From: Nitrososphaera sp035547955
GTDB taxonomy: Archaea; Thermoproteota; Nitrososphaeria; Nitrososphaerales; Nitrososphaeraceae
Assembly: GCA_035547955.1 (NCBI GenBank)
Contig: DASZTR010000060.1
Coordinates: forward strand, 1 to 17,132
DNA: 17,132 nucleotides
Direction of reading: 5' to 3'
The position numbers and the translations under genes were made by a program. Positions 6,159 through 11,640 of this stretch are shown piece after piece. Within the stretch, counting starts at the first letter, position 1. Each line of letters opens with the position of its first letter. A model generated the notes under the pieces. The model was not told the origin of the DNA, searched no databases, and was given only the letters and a program-made list of their open reading frames with translations.

Positions 6159-6305
6159 TCAGTTGCGGGCTATTTGCCTCTTGGGTCTGTACTCGTGCAT
6201 TTCAGACCCGCAGTATACGCAGCGGTACGTGTCAACTTGCTGGCCAGAACCCCTGTCAAACCTCGTGGCAAAGGCAAGCTCGCGATGGCAATGGACACAC
6301 TTCAC
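6159..6305 (-). CDS. 48-residue zinc-ribbon protein
   Basis: A reverse-strand gene from GTG at 6305 to TGA at 6159, easily missed because of its size. The protein starts MKCVHCHRELAFATRFDRGS and continues to YRCVYCGSEMHEYRPKRQ. CVHC (residues 3-6) and CVYC (about 29-32) form a four-cysteine zinc ribbon, and the tail is basic. The start is supported by TTTTATA (6328-6334) 23-29 bases upstream, the spacing seen at other leaderless genes here. The frame stays open upstream of the GTG, and TTG would be an alternative that places the TATA box inside the gene. A nucleic-acid-binding or protein-binding adaptor is plausible; function is unknown. It is divergent from the AMMECR1 gene. Confidence 0.65.
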   Translation of the reverse strand: MKCVHCHRELAFATRFDRGSGQQVDTYRCVYCGSEMHEYRPKRQIARN

Positions 6306-6327
6306 GAAATTTTTTCTCGCAAGCTTG

Positions 6328-6334
6328 TATAAAA
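6328..6334 (-). promoter_or_regulatory. TATA box of the 48-residue zinc-ribbon gene
   Basis: Reverse-strand TTTTATA, 23-29 bases before the GTG at 6305. It is one of the better matches to an archaeal TATA box in the window. Confidence 0.55.
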
Positions 6335-6373
6335 GCAAGACTGACCCATGTTTGCTTAATTCCCAATGGCTTT

Positions 6374-6383
6374 TTTAGTTTAG
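6374..6383 (+). promoter_or_regulatory. TATA-like promoter for the AMMECR1 gene
   Basis: TTTAGTTTAG, 18-27 bases before the GTG start at 6401. Confidence 0.4.
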
Positions 6384-6400
6384 CATGATTTTCAAAAAGC

Positions 6401-7048
6401 GTGATATCTGACGCAGAAGGGGCGGAGCTCGTCCGGCTTGCGAGGCTGGCAGTGGAAAAGTACGTCAATGAATCAATCGTGATAAAAGGACCTGTAAAAG
6501 ACCTCCCAAAATCCGGCGTATTTGTCACTATGGCCCATTATTACTCTACAGAAGGCAATGAGAGCCTGCGCGGATGCATCGGCTTCCCCCTGCCGTACAA
6601 AGGGCTTCGCCAGTCTGTCGTAGAGGCTGCAATTGCGGCAGCTACCCAGGATCCGCGCTTTCCGCCTATCATCGACGGGAGAGAGCTTGGACAACTTGTT
6701 TTCGAGGTTAGCGTTCTGACCGAACCTGAGGAGATAATGACGGAAAGCCCTGATGAACGCAAGCAACAGATTAAAGTCGGGCGAGACGGGCTCTTGCTCA
6801 AATGGGAACATGGCTCTGGACTGCTCTTACCGCAAGTGCCAATCGAGCTTGGCTGGGACGTCGATGAGTACCTCGCAAACATTTGCTACAAGGCCGGCGC
6901 GCCGCACGACGCCTGGCTTGATCCACGGTCAAAACTCTTTACGTTCCAGGCCGCAATATTCAAGGAAGAAAAACCTGGAGGAAACGTGGTAAGACTTGAC
7001 TATCGCCCTGACAATGACAGCAGCGATGACGATGATAATAACAAATAA
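6401..7048 (+). CDS. AMMECR1 domain protein
   Basis: A 215-residue protein with the AMMECR1 domain, which is conserved from archaea to humans but has no firmly assigned reaction. The hallmark LRGCIG is at residues 56-61, followed by the helix with VVEAAIAAATQDPRFPP at 73-89. FEVSVLTEPEEI and GLLLKWEHGSGLLLPQVPIE are further conserved blocks, and the region ending FTFQAAIF closes the domain near residue 190. The tail is acidic and Asp-rich. The invariant RGCIG cysteine and the conserved groove have been proposed to be catalytic, possibly in RNA or nucleotide chemistry, but this is not proven. The start is GTG at 6401, supported by the TATA-like element at 6374 and domain length. The stop codon lies inside the TATA-like element of the next gene. 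Confidence 0.9.
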   Translation: MISDAEGAELVRLARLAVEKYVNESIVIKGPVKDLPKSGVFVTMAHYYSTEGNESLRGCIGFPLPYKGLRQSVVEAAIAAATQDPRFPPIIDGRELGQLVFEVSVLTEPEEIMTESPDERKQQIKVGRDGLLLKWEHGSGLLLPQVPIELGWDVDEYLANICYKAGAPHDAWLDPRSKLFTFQAAIFKEEKPGGNVVRLDYRPDNDSSDDDDNNK

Positions 7049-7050
7049 TA
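7043..7050 (+). promoter_or_regulatory. TATA-like promoter for the glycosyltransferase gene
   Basis: AAATAATA at 7043-7050 encloses the TAA stop of the AMMECR1 gene (7046-7048) and lies 26-33 bases before the TTG at 7076. Confidence 0.4.
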
Positions 7051-7075
7051 TCGTCAACTCATTCATGCACTCTAG

Positions 7076-8260
7076 TTGGTAAGCAAGGCGTATCTTGCGC
7101 CGTACGGCGTTGGGCTTGGTCATGCAAGCCGGATGGTAATGGTGGCAGACCGCCTGCAGAAAGGCGGCGACGTCCAGGTGCGCTTTTCTTCCTTTGGCGA
7201 AGCTGCTAAATATGTCTCTATGAGGGGCTACCAGTGTGTCAACGCCCCGCCGGTCGAGTTTGCTTGGAGCACGGAAGGCGGCTTTTCAGTAAAACAGAGC
7301 ATAGCCAATATCCCTGTCTGGTTCACCAACCTGGCGCGGCAAATAAACCATGAGGCCCGCAACATGACGGTGTATGGCCCCAATGTCATCCTGTCTGACT
7401 CTCGTCTCTCGCCAATTTTTGCTGCAAAGCTTCTACGGATACCTTCCATAGTACTCCTCAACCAGGTGAAGCTCTTGCTGTCTCCCCGGCTGCGAGAGTT
7501 TAGGGTATCGCGCCTCTTTGAAACTATGGTGGGCGAGTTCCTTGGCTCAATGTGGGACCTGGCCGATAGGATACTCGTACCCGACCTGCCGCCGCCTTAC
7601 ACGATAGCCTCACACAACGTTTGGTGTGTAGGCTCTGCCGCGCGCAAGCTAGAATACATTGGCTTTACTGCGCCCCGGCCAATGGTTTCAGAAGGACAGG
7701 CTGAAAAAGTGGCATCGCGCCTCAACATAGACAGGTCAATGCCAGTAGTATTTGTACACATCAGCGGGCCGATGGAGACGCGCACGCCACTCATCAGACT
7801 CGCGCTTGAGGCAACCCGGCACACGGGCAGTAATAATAAGAAAATTCAGTTCATCTTTTCAGAAGGGCGGCCAAACGGTAGCATCGAGCCAAAAAGAATA
7901 GAGTGTGGCTGGTACTACGAGTGGTGCCCTGTCCGCGACGAGGTGTTTGCATTGAGCGACCTTGTGGTCATGCGTGGCGGCCATACCGCGCTTTCGCAGG
8001 CCATGCAGTTTGGCAAGCCTGTCGTAACAATACCGATAGAAAACCACGGCGAGCAGCTGGGCAACTCTGAAAAAGTCGCCAAGCTGGGGGTCGGCGTGAT
8101 GATCCATCCAAAAAAGCTAAAGCCAGAGAAAATCGCAGACGCAATAGCGCAGGTTCTTTCCAACCCTGCCTATGCAAAAAAGGCCCTCGAACTCAAAAAT
8201 ATGACTGAGTCTCTAGATGGAGTCAATAATGTCGTTAACATAGTCCGGTCCTACCTCTAG
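7076..8260 (+). CDS. MurG/GT28-like glycosyltransferase
   Basis: A 394-residue GT-B fold protein. The N-terminal acceptor domain opens with the glycine loop YGVGLGHASR (residues 10-19). The C-terminal donor domain has the nucleotide-sugar motif DLVVMRGGHTALSQ (295-308), then FGKPVVTIPIENHGEQ (312-327) and a closing helix at the C terminus. This is the arrangement of family GT28 (MurG, monogalactosyldiacylglycerol synthase) and related uncharacterised archaeal enzymes. They transfer a sugar from a UDP-sugar to a lipid or other acceptor at the inner membrane face. Archaea lack peptidoglycan, so lipid or S-layer/N-glycan precursor glycosylation is likely; this is inference. No membrane segment is evident. 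The TTG start is chosen because the first strand (SKAYLAPYG) begins right after it and a TATA-like box sits at 7043. Its last 48 bases are shared with the convergent ThiI-like gene. Confidence 0.82.
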   Translation: MVSKAYLAPYGVGLGHASRMVMVADRLQKGGDVQVRFSSFGEAAKYVSMRGYQCVNAPPVEFAWSTEGGFSVKQSIANIPVWFTNLARQINHEARNMTVYGPNVILSDSRLSPIFAAKLLRIPSIVLLNQVKLLLSPRLREFRVSRLFETMVGEFLGSMWDLADRILVPDLPPPYTIASHNVWCVGSAARKLEYIGFTAPRPMVSEGQAEKVASRLNIDRSMPVVFVHISGPMETRTPLIRLALEATRHTGSNNKKIQFIFSEGRPNGSIEPKRIECGWYYEWCPVRDEVFALSDLVVMRGGHTALSQAMQFGKPVVTIPIENHGEQLGNSEKVAKLGVGVMIHPKKLKPEKIADAIAQVLSNPAYAKKALELKNMTESLDGVNNVVNIVRSYL

Positions 8261-9283
8261 TCTGACGTGCCTTCGCTTTTCCAGTGTCACTTTATTCAGC
8301 TTCTTAAAGTCTTGGTGTGCGATTCTTCTTGCATCACCGTCTTCTTTTGAGTCCATCTCTGAAAACATTAGCGGCGCAAAAGGGACTTTGCCTGCATCGT
8401 GGATTTCTTTCATGACAGTCTCTATGAACCACTGTGGGTGCACGGCAAGCGACAGTGGCAAGATGACGTTCTTGTCCTTCGTCTTGGCAAGCATCATCCT
8501 TGCAGCGGCAAGCTCCATCTGGAGCATCCTTCCCGCCTTTGCGCTGTCATCCTTTGAGTGCGATATTGCTATTCTTGCTATCGTGATCTTTTGCCTTTCA
8601 GTTCCTGTTTTTTCAGCCAGCGACCTTGCAAGCTTGGCGTTCCTATGAAGATCGTCCTCGCTGCTGTACAAGAGCAAAAACTCCGGCAAGGAAAACCCCG
8701 CCCTGCAGGCGGCAATGCCAGAAGCAAGAGACAGCGGGCCTGTTATCGCACACGATGCTCTTCCAAGCGAGCCGGCGAGCGCCCCTCCTGCACCTTTGTA
8801 CTCTTTGAGGGCGACAAATGCCCTGGTCCTGCTTACATATGCGGATATCTTCGTAGCAGCTTCTTGTTCATTTTTTGCAGGGCTTGCGGTGCCGGCAAGC
8901 TTTGCCGCAAGCGCGCCTGTGGCTGCAAACTCCAAGTCTCTAGCATCAAAGTCCTCCCGTCTAGAAAGTTGCACCTTTACAAAAAAACTCTGCCCGCGCC
9001 GGACAATCCGCCTGCCGACCTCTACTATTGCCATTGAAATTGCTGAAAACTGGGCTTCACACTCTATTGCTATGGATACCCTCTGGACTCCATACGTGCC
9101 TGCAACCTTTTGTGCTGTGGAGTGGCTATCGTTAGTTTCAAGCACTACAAAGCCACCGTCGCCATTAACTTGTGTCTCTCCTCTACCTTTTTTTCCTTTT
9201 GCCACGCTTTTGCATTTTCGTAGCACCTTTGCAAGCTCTGTTGCGCTTGTCTGCGGAGTGGGGTGGGCTAAGACGAGTGTCAA
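8213..9283 (-). CDS. ThiI-like THUMP-domain protein with degenerate PP-loop
   Basis: A 356-residue protein that follows the layout of ThiI (tRNA 4-thiouridine synthetase). An N-terminal ferredoxin-like region (about 1-75) is followed by a THUMP RNA-binding domain (about 80-165, including FFVKVQLSRREDFDARDLEF at 100-119). GGALAGSLG (166-174) corresponds to the usual GG(L)PVGSSG linker before the PP-loop ATPase domain. At the place of the ATP-pyrophosphatase SGGxDS motif the sequence reads TGPLSLAS (181-188), so the key Gly-Asp-Ser residues are missing, although the following helix and strand (GIAACRAGFSLPEFLLLYSS) remain. The rest to residue 356 looks like a full domain. It therefore probably binds tRNA but cannot adenylate it by the usual route. 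Start TTG at 9283 has TAATTAAT (9309-9316) 26-33 bases upstream. Its 3' end overlaps the glycosyltransferase gene by 48 bp. The homology is by pattern only. Confidence 0.7.
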   Translation of the reverse strand: MTLVLAHPTPQTSATELAKVLRKCKSVAKGKKGRGETQVNGDGGFVVLETNDSHSTAQKVAGTYGVQRVSIAIECEAQFSAISMAIVEVGRRIVRRGQSFFVKVQLSRREDFDARDLEFAATGALAAKLAGTASPAKNEQEAATKISAYVSRTRAFVALKEYKGAGGALAGSLGRASCAITGPLSLASGIAACRAGFSLPEFLLLYSSEDDLHRNAKLARSLAEKTGTERQKITIARIAISHSKDDSAKAGRMLQMELAAARMMLAKTKDKNVILPLSLAVHPQWFIETVMKEIHDAGKVPFAPLMFSEMDSKEDGDARRIAHQDFKKLNKVTLEKRRHVRLEVGPDYVNDIIDSI

Positions 9284-9308
9284 TAATGTAAAGACTGCTA
9301 AAGGCAGC

Positions 9309-9316
9309 TAATTAAT
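9309..9316 (-). promoter_or_regulatory. TATA-like promoter for the ThiI-like gene
   Basis: Reverse-strand ATTAATTA, 26-33 bases before the TTG at 9283. Confidence 0.4.
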
Positions 9317-9339
9317 GATGTGTGTTGTTTTTCATAAAA

Positions 9340-9366
9340 GAAAGATAAAAAGGGCATAAAGCCCTG
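9340..9366 (-). terminator. hairpin plus T-rich terminator of the 85-residue membrane protein gene
   Basis: A perfect 5-bp stem with 5-base loop, AGGGC TTTAT GCCCT on the reverse strand (9351-9365), is followed by a T-rich tract (TTTTATCTTTCTTTT). It begins 9 bases after the TAA of the gene at 9375-9632. A T-run also follows on the forward strand (9371-9376), but no forward gene ends here. Confidence 0.55.
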
Positions 9367-9374
9367 AGATTTTT

Positions 9375-9632
9375 TTACCAGTGATGCTTTTCGTCCGGAA
9401 TCAGGCCGATCTGCTCACGTTCAAAGTACCTCTCCAGTTCCTGGGCCCACTTTTCCTTCGCAGAGCCACCGCCAAGACCCTTCCTTCTGAGCCAGAAGGC
9501 GATCACGCCTAGCAGGAACACTGCAAACAGCATGGTTCCAAAGATGTAGACCATGACGTCATAGAACAGTGGGTCGTAGTTCGGACCGATCTGCCCAAGT
9601 AGACTTCCGACGATTCCGAAGTTCATTATCAT
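9375..9632 (-). CDS. small single-span membrane protein (candidate AMO accessory subunit AmoY or AmoZ)
   Basis: An 85-residue protein. Residues about 25-48 form one hydrophobic helix (VMVYIFGTMLFAVFLLGVIA), followed by RRK, so the C-terminal 35 residues are predicted to face the cytoplasm. That part is amphipathic and charged (AKEKWAQELERYFEREQ) and ends in EKHHW, a possible metal ligand cluster. No signal-peptide cleavage site is seen. A strong TATATATC box (9651-9658) 19-26 bases upstream and a hairpin terminator suggest a well-expressed single-gene transcript. From memory, Nitrososphaera viennensis AMO has two small membrane subunits, AmoY and AmoZ, encoded by neighbouring genes away from amoCAB. 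The adjacent gene at 9809 has matching size and type. This link is inference; other small membrane proteins could fit. Confidence 0.75.
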   Translation of the reverse strand: MIMNFGIVGSLLGQIGPNYDPLFYDVMVYIFGTMLFAVFLLGVIAFWLRRKGLGGGSAKEKWAQELERYFEREQIGLIPDEKHHW

Positions 9633-9650
9633 AGTCCAGAGAGTTCAAAG

Positions 9651-9658
9651 ATATATAC
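9651..9658 (-). promoter_or_regulatory. strong TATA box of the 85-residue membrane protein gene
   Basis: Reverse-strand GTATATAT(C) with its core at 9651-9658, 19-26 bases before the ATG at 9632. It implies a leaderless or very short-leader mRNA. Confidence 0.6.
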
Positions 9659-9768
9659 ATTTTGGTTTCCGCGAAAACCTCTAAAAAATAAAGAAACTTG
9701 GCTTAGGAGTCAGAGCTTGCTTTCATCTGCGTACGGGGGTATGTAGAATAAGAAGTGAGAATGGGGTG

Positions 9769-9790
9769 AAAATAAACAAAAAGAGAGAAG
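9769..9790 (-). terminator. T-rich terminator after the 123-residue secreted/membrane protein gene
   Basis: Reverse-strand pyrimidine-rich tract CTTCTCTCTTTTTGTTTATT about 20 bases after the TAA stop at 9809-9811. It resembles the oligo-T terminators of archaea; no stem is evident. Confidence 0.4.
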
Positions 9791-9808
9791 GTAGGGATGC
9801 TGTGTCGT

Positions 9809-10180
9809 TTAGCTCGGAGGTGTTGCGCCTCTGCCTCTGAAGAAGAACGCTGCAGCTACTCCGCCAAAGATTGCGCCCAAGACGCCGATGTATACCCAGG
9901 TCTCGTTTCCTGAGAAGTAGTTAGTTCCTGAGCCCCTGTCCTTGTTGTTTACGTTTTCCTGTACTGCTACAATTCTTCTCTTTGCGAGAATTGCGTTCTC
10001 GGTGCACTCGGACTTGTCGATGCCAAGAGTCTGGCATTCTTGAAGCTGTGCCGGGGTCGCGCCTGCCACCGGGCTGCCGCTTACACCATACTGTGCGTGG
10101 GCAGCCGGCAAGGTCGATATCGCCGTTGCAGAGAAGAATACAGCCAATACAGATAGAGCCACTACGATTGGCTTGTTCAT
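9809..10180 (-). CDS. exported single-span membrane protein (candidate AMO accessory subunit AmoY or AmoZ)
   Basis: A 123-residue protein with a clear signal peptide (MNKPIVVALSVLAVFFSATA, cleavage predicted after AHA at residues 27-29). A short outer domain carries two cysteines, Cys49 and Cys59, spaced for a disulfide, a helical stretch (ENAILAKRRIVAVQENV) and a possible N-glycosylation site (NET, 92-94). It ends with one membrane helix (about 95-114) and a basic tail RGRG. The mature form is about 94 residues, anchored with its globular part outside. TTAAATAT (10205-10212) lies 25-32 bases before the ATG. Size, topology and pairing with the gene at 9375 fit the AmoY/AmoZ pair reported from purified archaeal ammonia monooxygenase; I cannot assign which is which, and this is inference from memory. 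Confidence 0.78.
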   Translation of the reverse strand: MNKPIVVALSVLAVFFSATAISTLPAAHAQYGVSGSPVAGATPAQLQECQTLGIDKSECTENAILAKRRIVAVQENVNNKDRGSGTNYFSGNETWVYIGVLGAIFGGVAAAFFFRGRGATPPS

Positions 10181-10204
10181 ACTACCCTACCCATTAGGAT
10201 TCGA

Positions 10205-10212
10205 ATATTTAA
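10205..10212 (-). promoter_or_regulatory. TATA box of the 123-residue exported protein gene
   Basis: Reverse-strand TTAAATAT, 25-32 bases before the ATG at 10180. The same eight-base element in forward sense precedes the uS15 gene at 11606. Confidence 0.55.
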
Positions 10213-10347
10213 CCTTTGTGAGTATGCCGGAAAAACATGTTTTACTGCACCGTTTTTCGTTTGCGCCCTGAAAAGCATGTGTCGTATTTTCCCAGAAGCA
10301 CATTGCAAAAGCTTTAGGATCTTGCATGCAGCCGGCCAGTCATCCTC

Positions 10348-10379
10348 TTAACAGCAAGAGACCATCAAAATGCTGTTAA
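10348..10379. repeat. 9-bp inverted repeat, possible operator or hairpin
   Basis: TTAACAGCA (10348-10356) and TGCTGTTAA (10371-10379) are perfect reverse complements separated by 14 bases. The centre-to-centre distance is 23 bases, about two helical turns. It lies 18 bases before the ATG at 10398 of a frameshifted small gene. A dimeric regulator site or an RNA hairpin are both possible. Confidence 0.6.
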
Positions 10380-10397
10380 CCGGGGAAACCGTGGAAA

Positions 10398-10668
10398 ATG
10401 GAAGATATGGCTACATTAGCATACGAGTACGGTGGTACAAGTCTAGCTGCTATTAAAGCAGGTAGACCTGAAGTGTATCGGCTAAAACTGGCACAAGTAT
10501 GGTATATCAACAGAAAAACAAGTCGACCAAAATCATGATCCAGGCGGCGACCATAAAAAATTAGTCGACCTAGGCATGGATCCGGAGCTCCTGAAGAACC
10601 TAAATGATGAGCAAATTGCAGAACTGGCAGGTGCATTACTGTATCTCATGATGAGAAAAGAAGATTAG
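10398..10668 (+). pseudogene. small unknown protein gene with one frameshift
   Basis: The frame starting at ATG 10398 reads MEDMATLAYEYGGTSLAAIK and stays open to a TGA after 46 codons. A second frame, ending in TAG at 10666-10668, reads KKLVDLGMDPELLKNLNDEQ and then IAELAGALLYLMMRKED; it has strong protein character but no start codon before ATG 10576. Removing one A from the run of five A at 10514-10518 joins them into one protein of about 89 residues. This suggests a single gene broken by a one-base insertion, or a sequence error. The C-terminal helix pair could be a protein-binding motif; no family is recognised. Alternatively the last 30 codons from ATG 10576 may be used alone. Confidence 0.5.
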
Positions 10669-10757
10669 GGTGATAAACGTGACCAAATGGAGGCACTCGC
10701 GAATACCTCACTACTGGTGCGGCAATAACACAAAAAGCTCGTCTACCTGTTCTTATT

Positions 10758-10934
10758 TTATTTTTCAAAAAGTAGCTCGATCCGCCTCTTGTTGTGACTA
10801 AATGAAGATCTCCCCTCAACCTCTCCAAGTATTTGTGCACGTACATTGGATATCCTACGGCCTTGTACTGGCAAAGAAAAAAAGCATTGAACGCGATGCA
10901 TCCTTCTAGGACAATGATGGTATTGTTGTGTCAA
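10758..10934 (-). CDS. possible 58-residue ORF, function unknown
   Basis: A reverse-strand frame from TTG (10934) to TAA (10758). The second half, GRRISNVRAQILGEVEGRSS followed by FSHNKRRIELLFEK, looks like real protein: basic, helix-forming and ending cleanly. An AT-rich element (TATTAATAATA, reverse strand near 10948-10958) lies about 20 bases before the TTG; ATG at 10901 is an alternative start. A second reverse-strand frame from ATG 10846 overlaps it and also has some protein character, so one of the two, or a frameshifted product of both, may be the gene. No homology is recognised. Confidence 0.35.
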   Translation of the reverse strand: MTQQYHHCPRRMHRVQCFFSLPVQGRRISNVRAQILGEVEGRSSFSHNKRRIELLFEK

Positions 10935-11001
10935 ACAGCAATTGTTATTATTAATACTGTCCTCTTCGTACTTTTCTTCTAGAAAGATATTACGAGACTC
11001 A

Positions 11002-11012
11002 TTATACTTATA
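11002..11012 (+). promoter_or_regulatory. TATA-like promoter for the DUF6766-like gene
   Basis: TTATACTTATA, 17-27 bases before the ATG at 11029. It supports that start over the longer frame that opens at 10942. Confidence 0.45.
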
Positions 11013-11028
11013 TCCGCATGGCTATCTC

Positions 11029-11424
11029 ATGCTAGATATTCTGAAAAGGAACAAGCGAGGGTACATATGGATCACTCTCGCTTTTTTCATTGTCAGCTTG
11101 ACTATCCATTGGACGTTTGCATGGTTTGCATATGTCCAAGACCAGGAAGAGCACAACCAGCCCGTAGAAACAATAGGCTACTTCAACCAAACCATGCGTG
11201 ACACTATGGAAAACTGGCAATCTGAATTCCTACAGCTGATGTGGCAAGTTGGGGGCCTCTCTTTCCTGTTGTATGTTGGATCTCCGCAGTCAAAAGAATC
11301 AAGCGACCGGGTGGAGGCAAAGATCGATCTATTGATAAATAATCTAAAAGAGATTGCAGAGGATCCAGAACGAGCAAAGGCATTGGTCAACACCATAGAC
11401 AATAAGTATTACAAAAACAGTTGA
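11029..11424 (+). CDS. DUF6766-like two-span membrane protein
   Basis: A 131-residue protein. One membrane helix is at about residues 10-35 (YIWITLAFFIVSLTIHWTFA), a second weaker one at about 69-85 (MWQVGGLSFLLYVG). Between them an outer loop carries YFNQTMRDTMENWQSEFLQL; the block ENWQSEFLQ followed by a hydrophobic helix, then GSPQSKESSDRVEAKID, is the pattern I know from DUF6766 proteins of bacteria and archaea. The tail is a predicted cytoplasmic coiled coil (AKIDLLINNLKEIAEDPERA). The frame extends upstream to 10942, but the ATG at 11029 is chosen since homologous proteins begin just before the first helix with a basic segment (LKRNKRGY) and the promoter lies between. The family has no known function; members often sit in variable regions. 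The 3' end overlaps a reverse-strand frame by 38 bases. Confidence 0.75.
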   Translation: MLDILKRNKRGYIWITLAFFIVSLTIHWTFAWFAYVQDQEEHNQPVETIGYFNQTMRDTMENWQSEFLQLMWQVGGLSFLLYVGSPQSKESSDRVEAKIDLLINNLKEIAEDPERAKALVNTIDNKYYKNS

Positions 11425-11629
11425 CGTGCACGAAGCCACTGCATTCATTCTTTTTCTTTTTAGTCCTATGTGCTATCCTCTTTTGTAAGAGAATGATCTT
11501 TTTGTAGCTGTCGCTGCAGTTTGCCTTGTCTATTTCTTCAGCCAAAGCGTCATGACACGCCTTACAATGGACTATGTCGTAGCCTGCCAGATCCTTTTGC
11601 GCATGATATTTAAGGGGTTGATTTTTCAT
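11387..11629 (-). CDS. possible 80-residue Cys-containing ORF
   Basis: A reverse-strand frame from ATG 11629. Its first 55 residues have protein-like composition: KYHAQKDLAGYDIVHCKACH, then ALAEEIDKANCSDSYKKI and a Lys-rich segment. CKACH is a CxxCH pattern, but no signal peptide is present, so a c-type heme is unlikely and metal binding is the more natural reading. The last 25 residues (NECSGFVHVN...) overlap the DUF6766-like gene on the other strand and look like run-on. No clear TATA box lies upstream of the ATG. It could be a real small gene with a misplaced end or start, or a decayed one. Confidence 0.35.
   Translation of the reverse strand: MKNQPLKYHAQKDLAGYDIVHCKACHDALAEEIDKANCSDSYKKIILLQKRIAHRTKKKKNECSGFVHVNCFCNTYCLWC
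11606..11613 (+). promoter_or_regulatory. TATA box of the uS15 operon
   Basis: ATATTTAA, 28-35 bases before the ATG at 11641. It probably drives the whole uS15-RecJ-Pcc1-SerRS unit. Confidence 0.55.
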
Positions 11630-11640
11630 ACCTATGCAAC

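Larger units (their letters stand above)
10669..11028. other. 360-base accessory stretch without a firm gene
   Basis: Between the frameshifted small gene and the DUF6766-like gene. The only candidates are two overlapping reverse-strand frames. The better one is listed separately at 10758-10934. No RNA gene is recognised. The last 30 bases hold the promoter of the next gene. Confidence 0.4.

Noticed and set aside
5977..6388. Forward-strand frames of 123-133 codons
   Set aside because: Their composition (Cys, Trp, Leu and Arg scattered) is not protein-like, and the reverse strand has a zinc-ribbon gene with a fitting promoter.
8715..9311. 198-codon forward-strand frame
   Set aside because: It lies fully opposite the ThiI-like gene, has a Ser/Ala/Pro-rich composition typical of an antisense shadow, and lacks any recognised domain; the reverse strand explains the region.
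10646..10846. 66-codon reverse-strand frame
   Set aside because: It overlaps the better-ended frame 10758-10934, and its second half runs on with poor composition. It was kept only as an alternative to that ORF.
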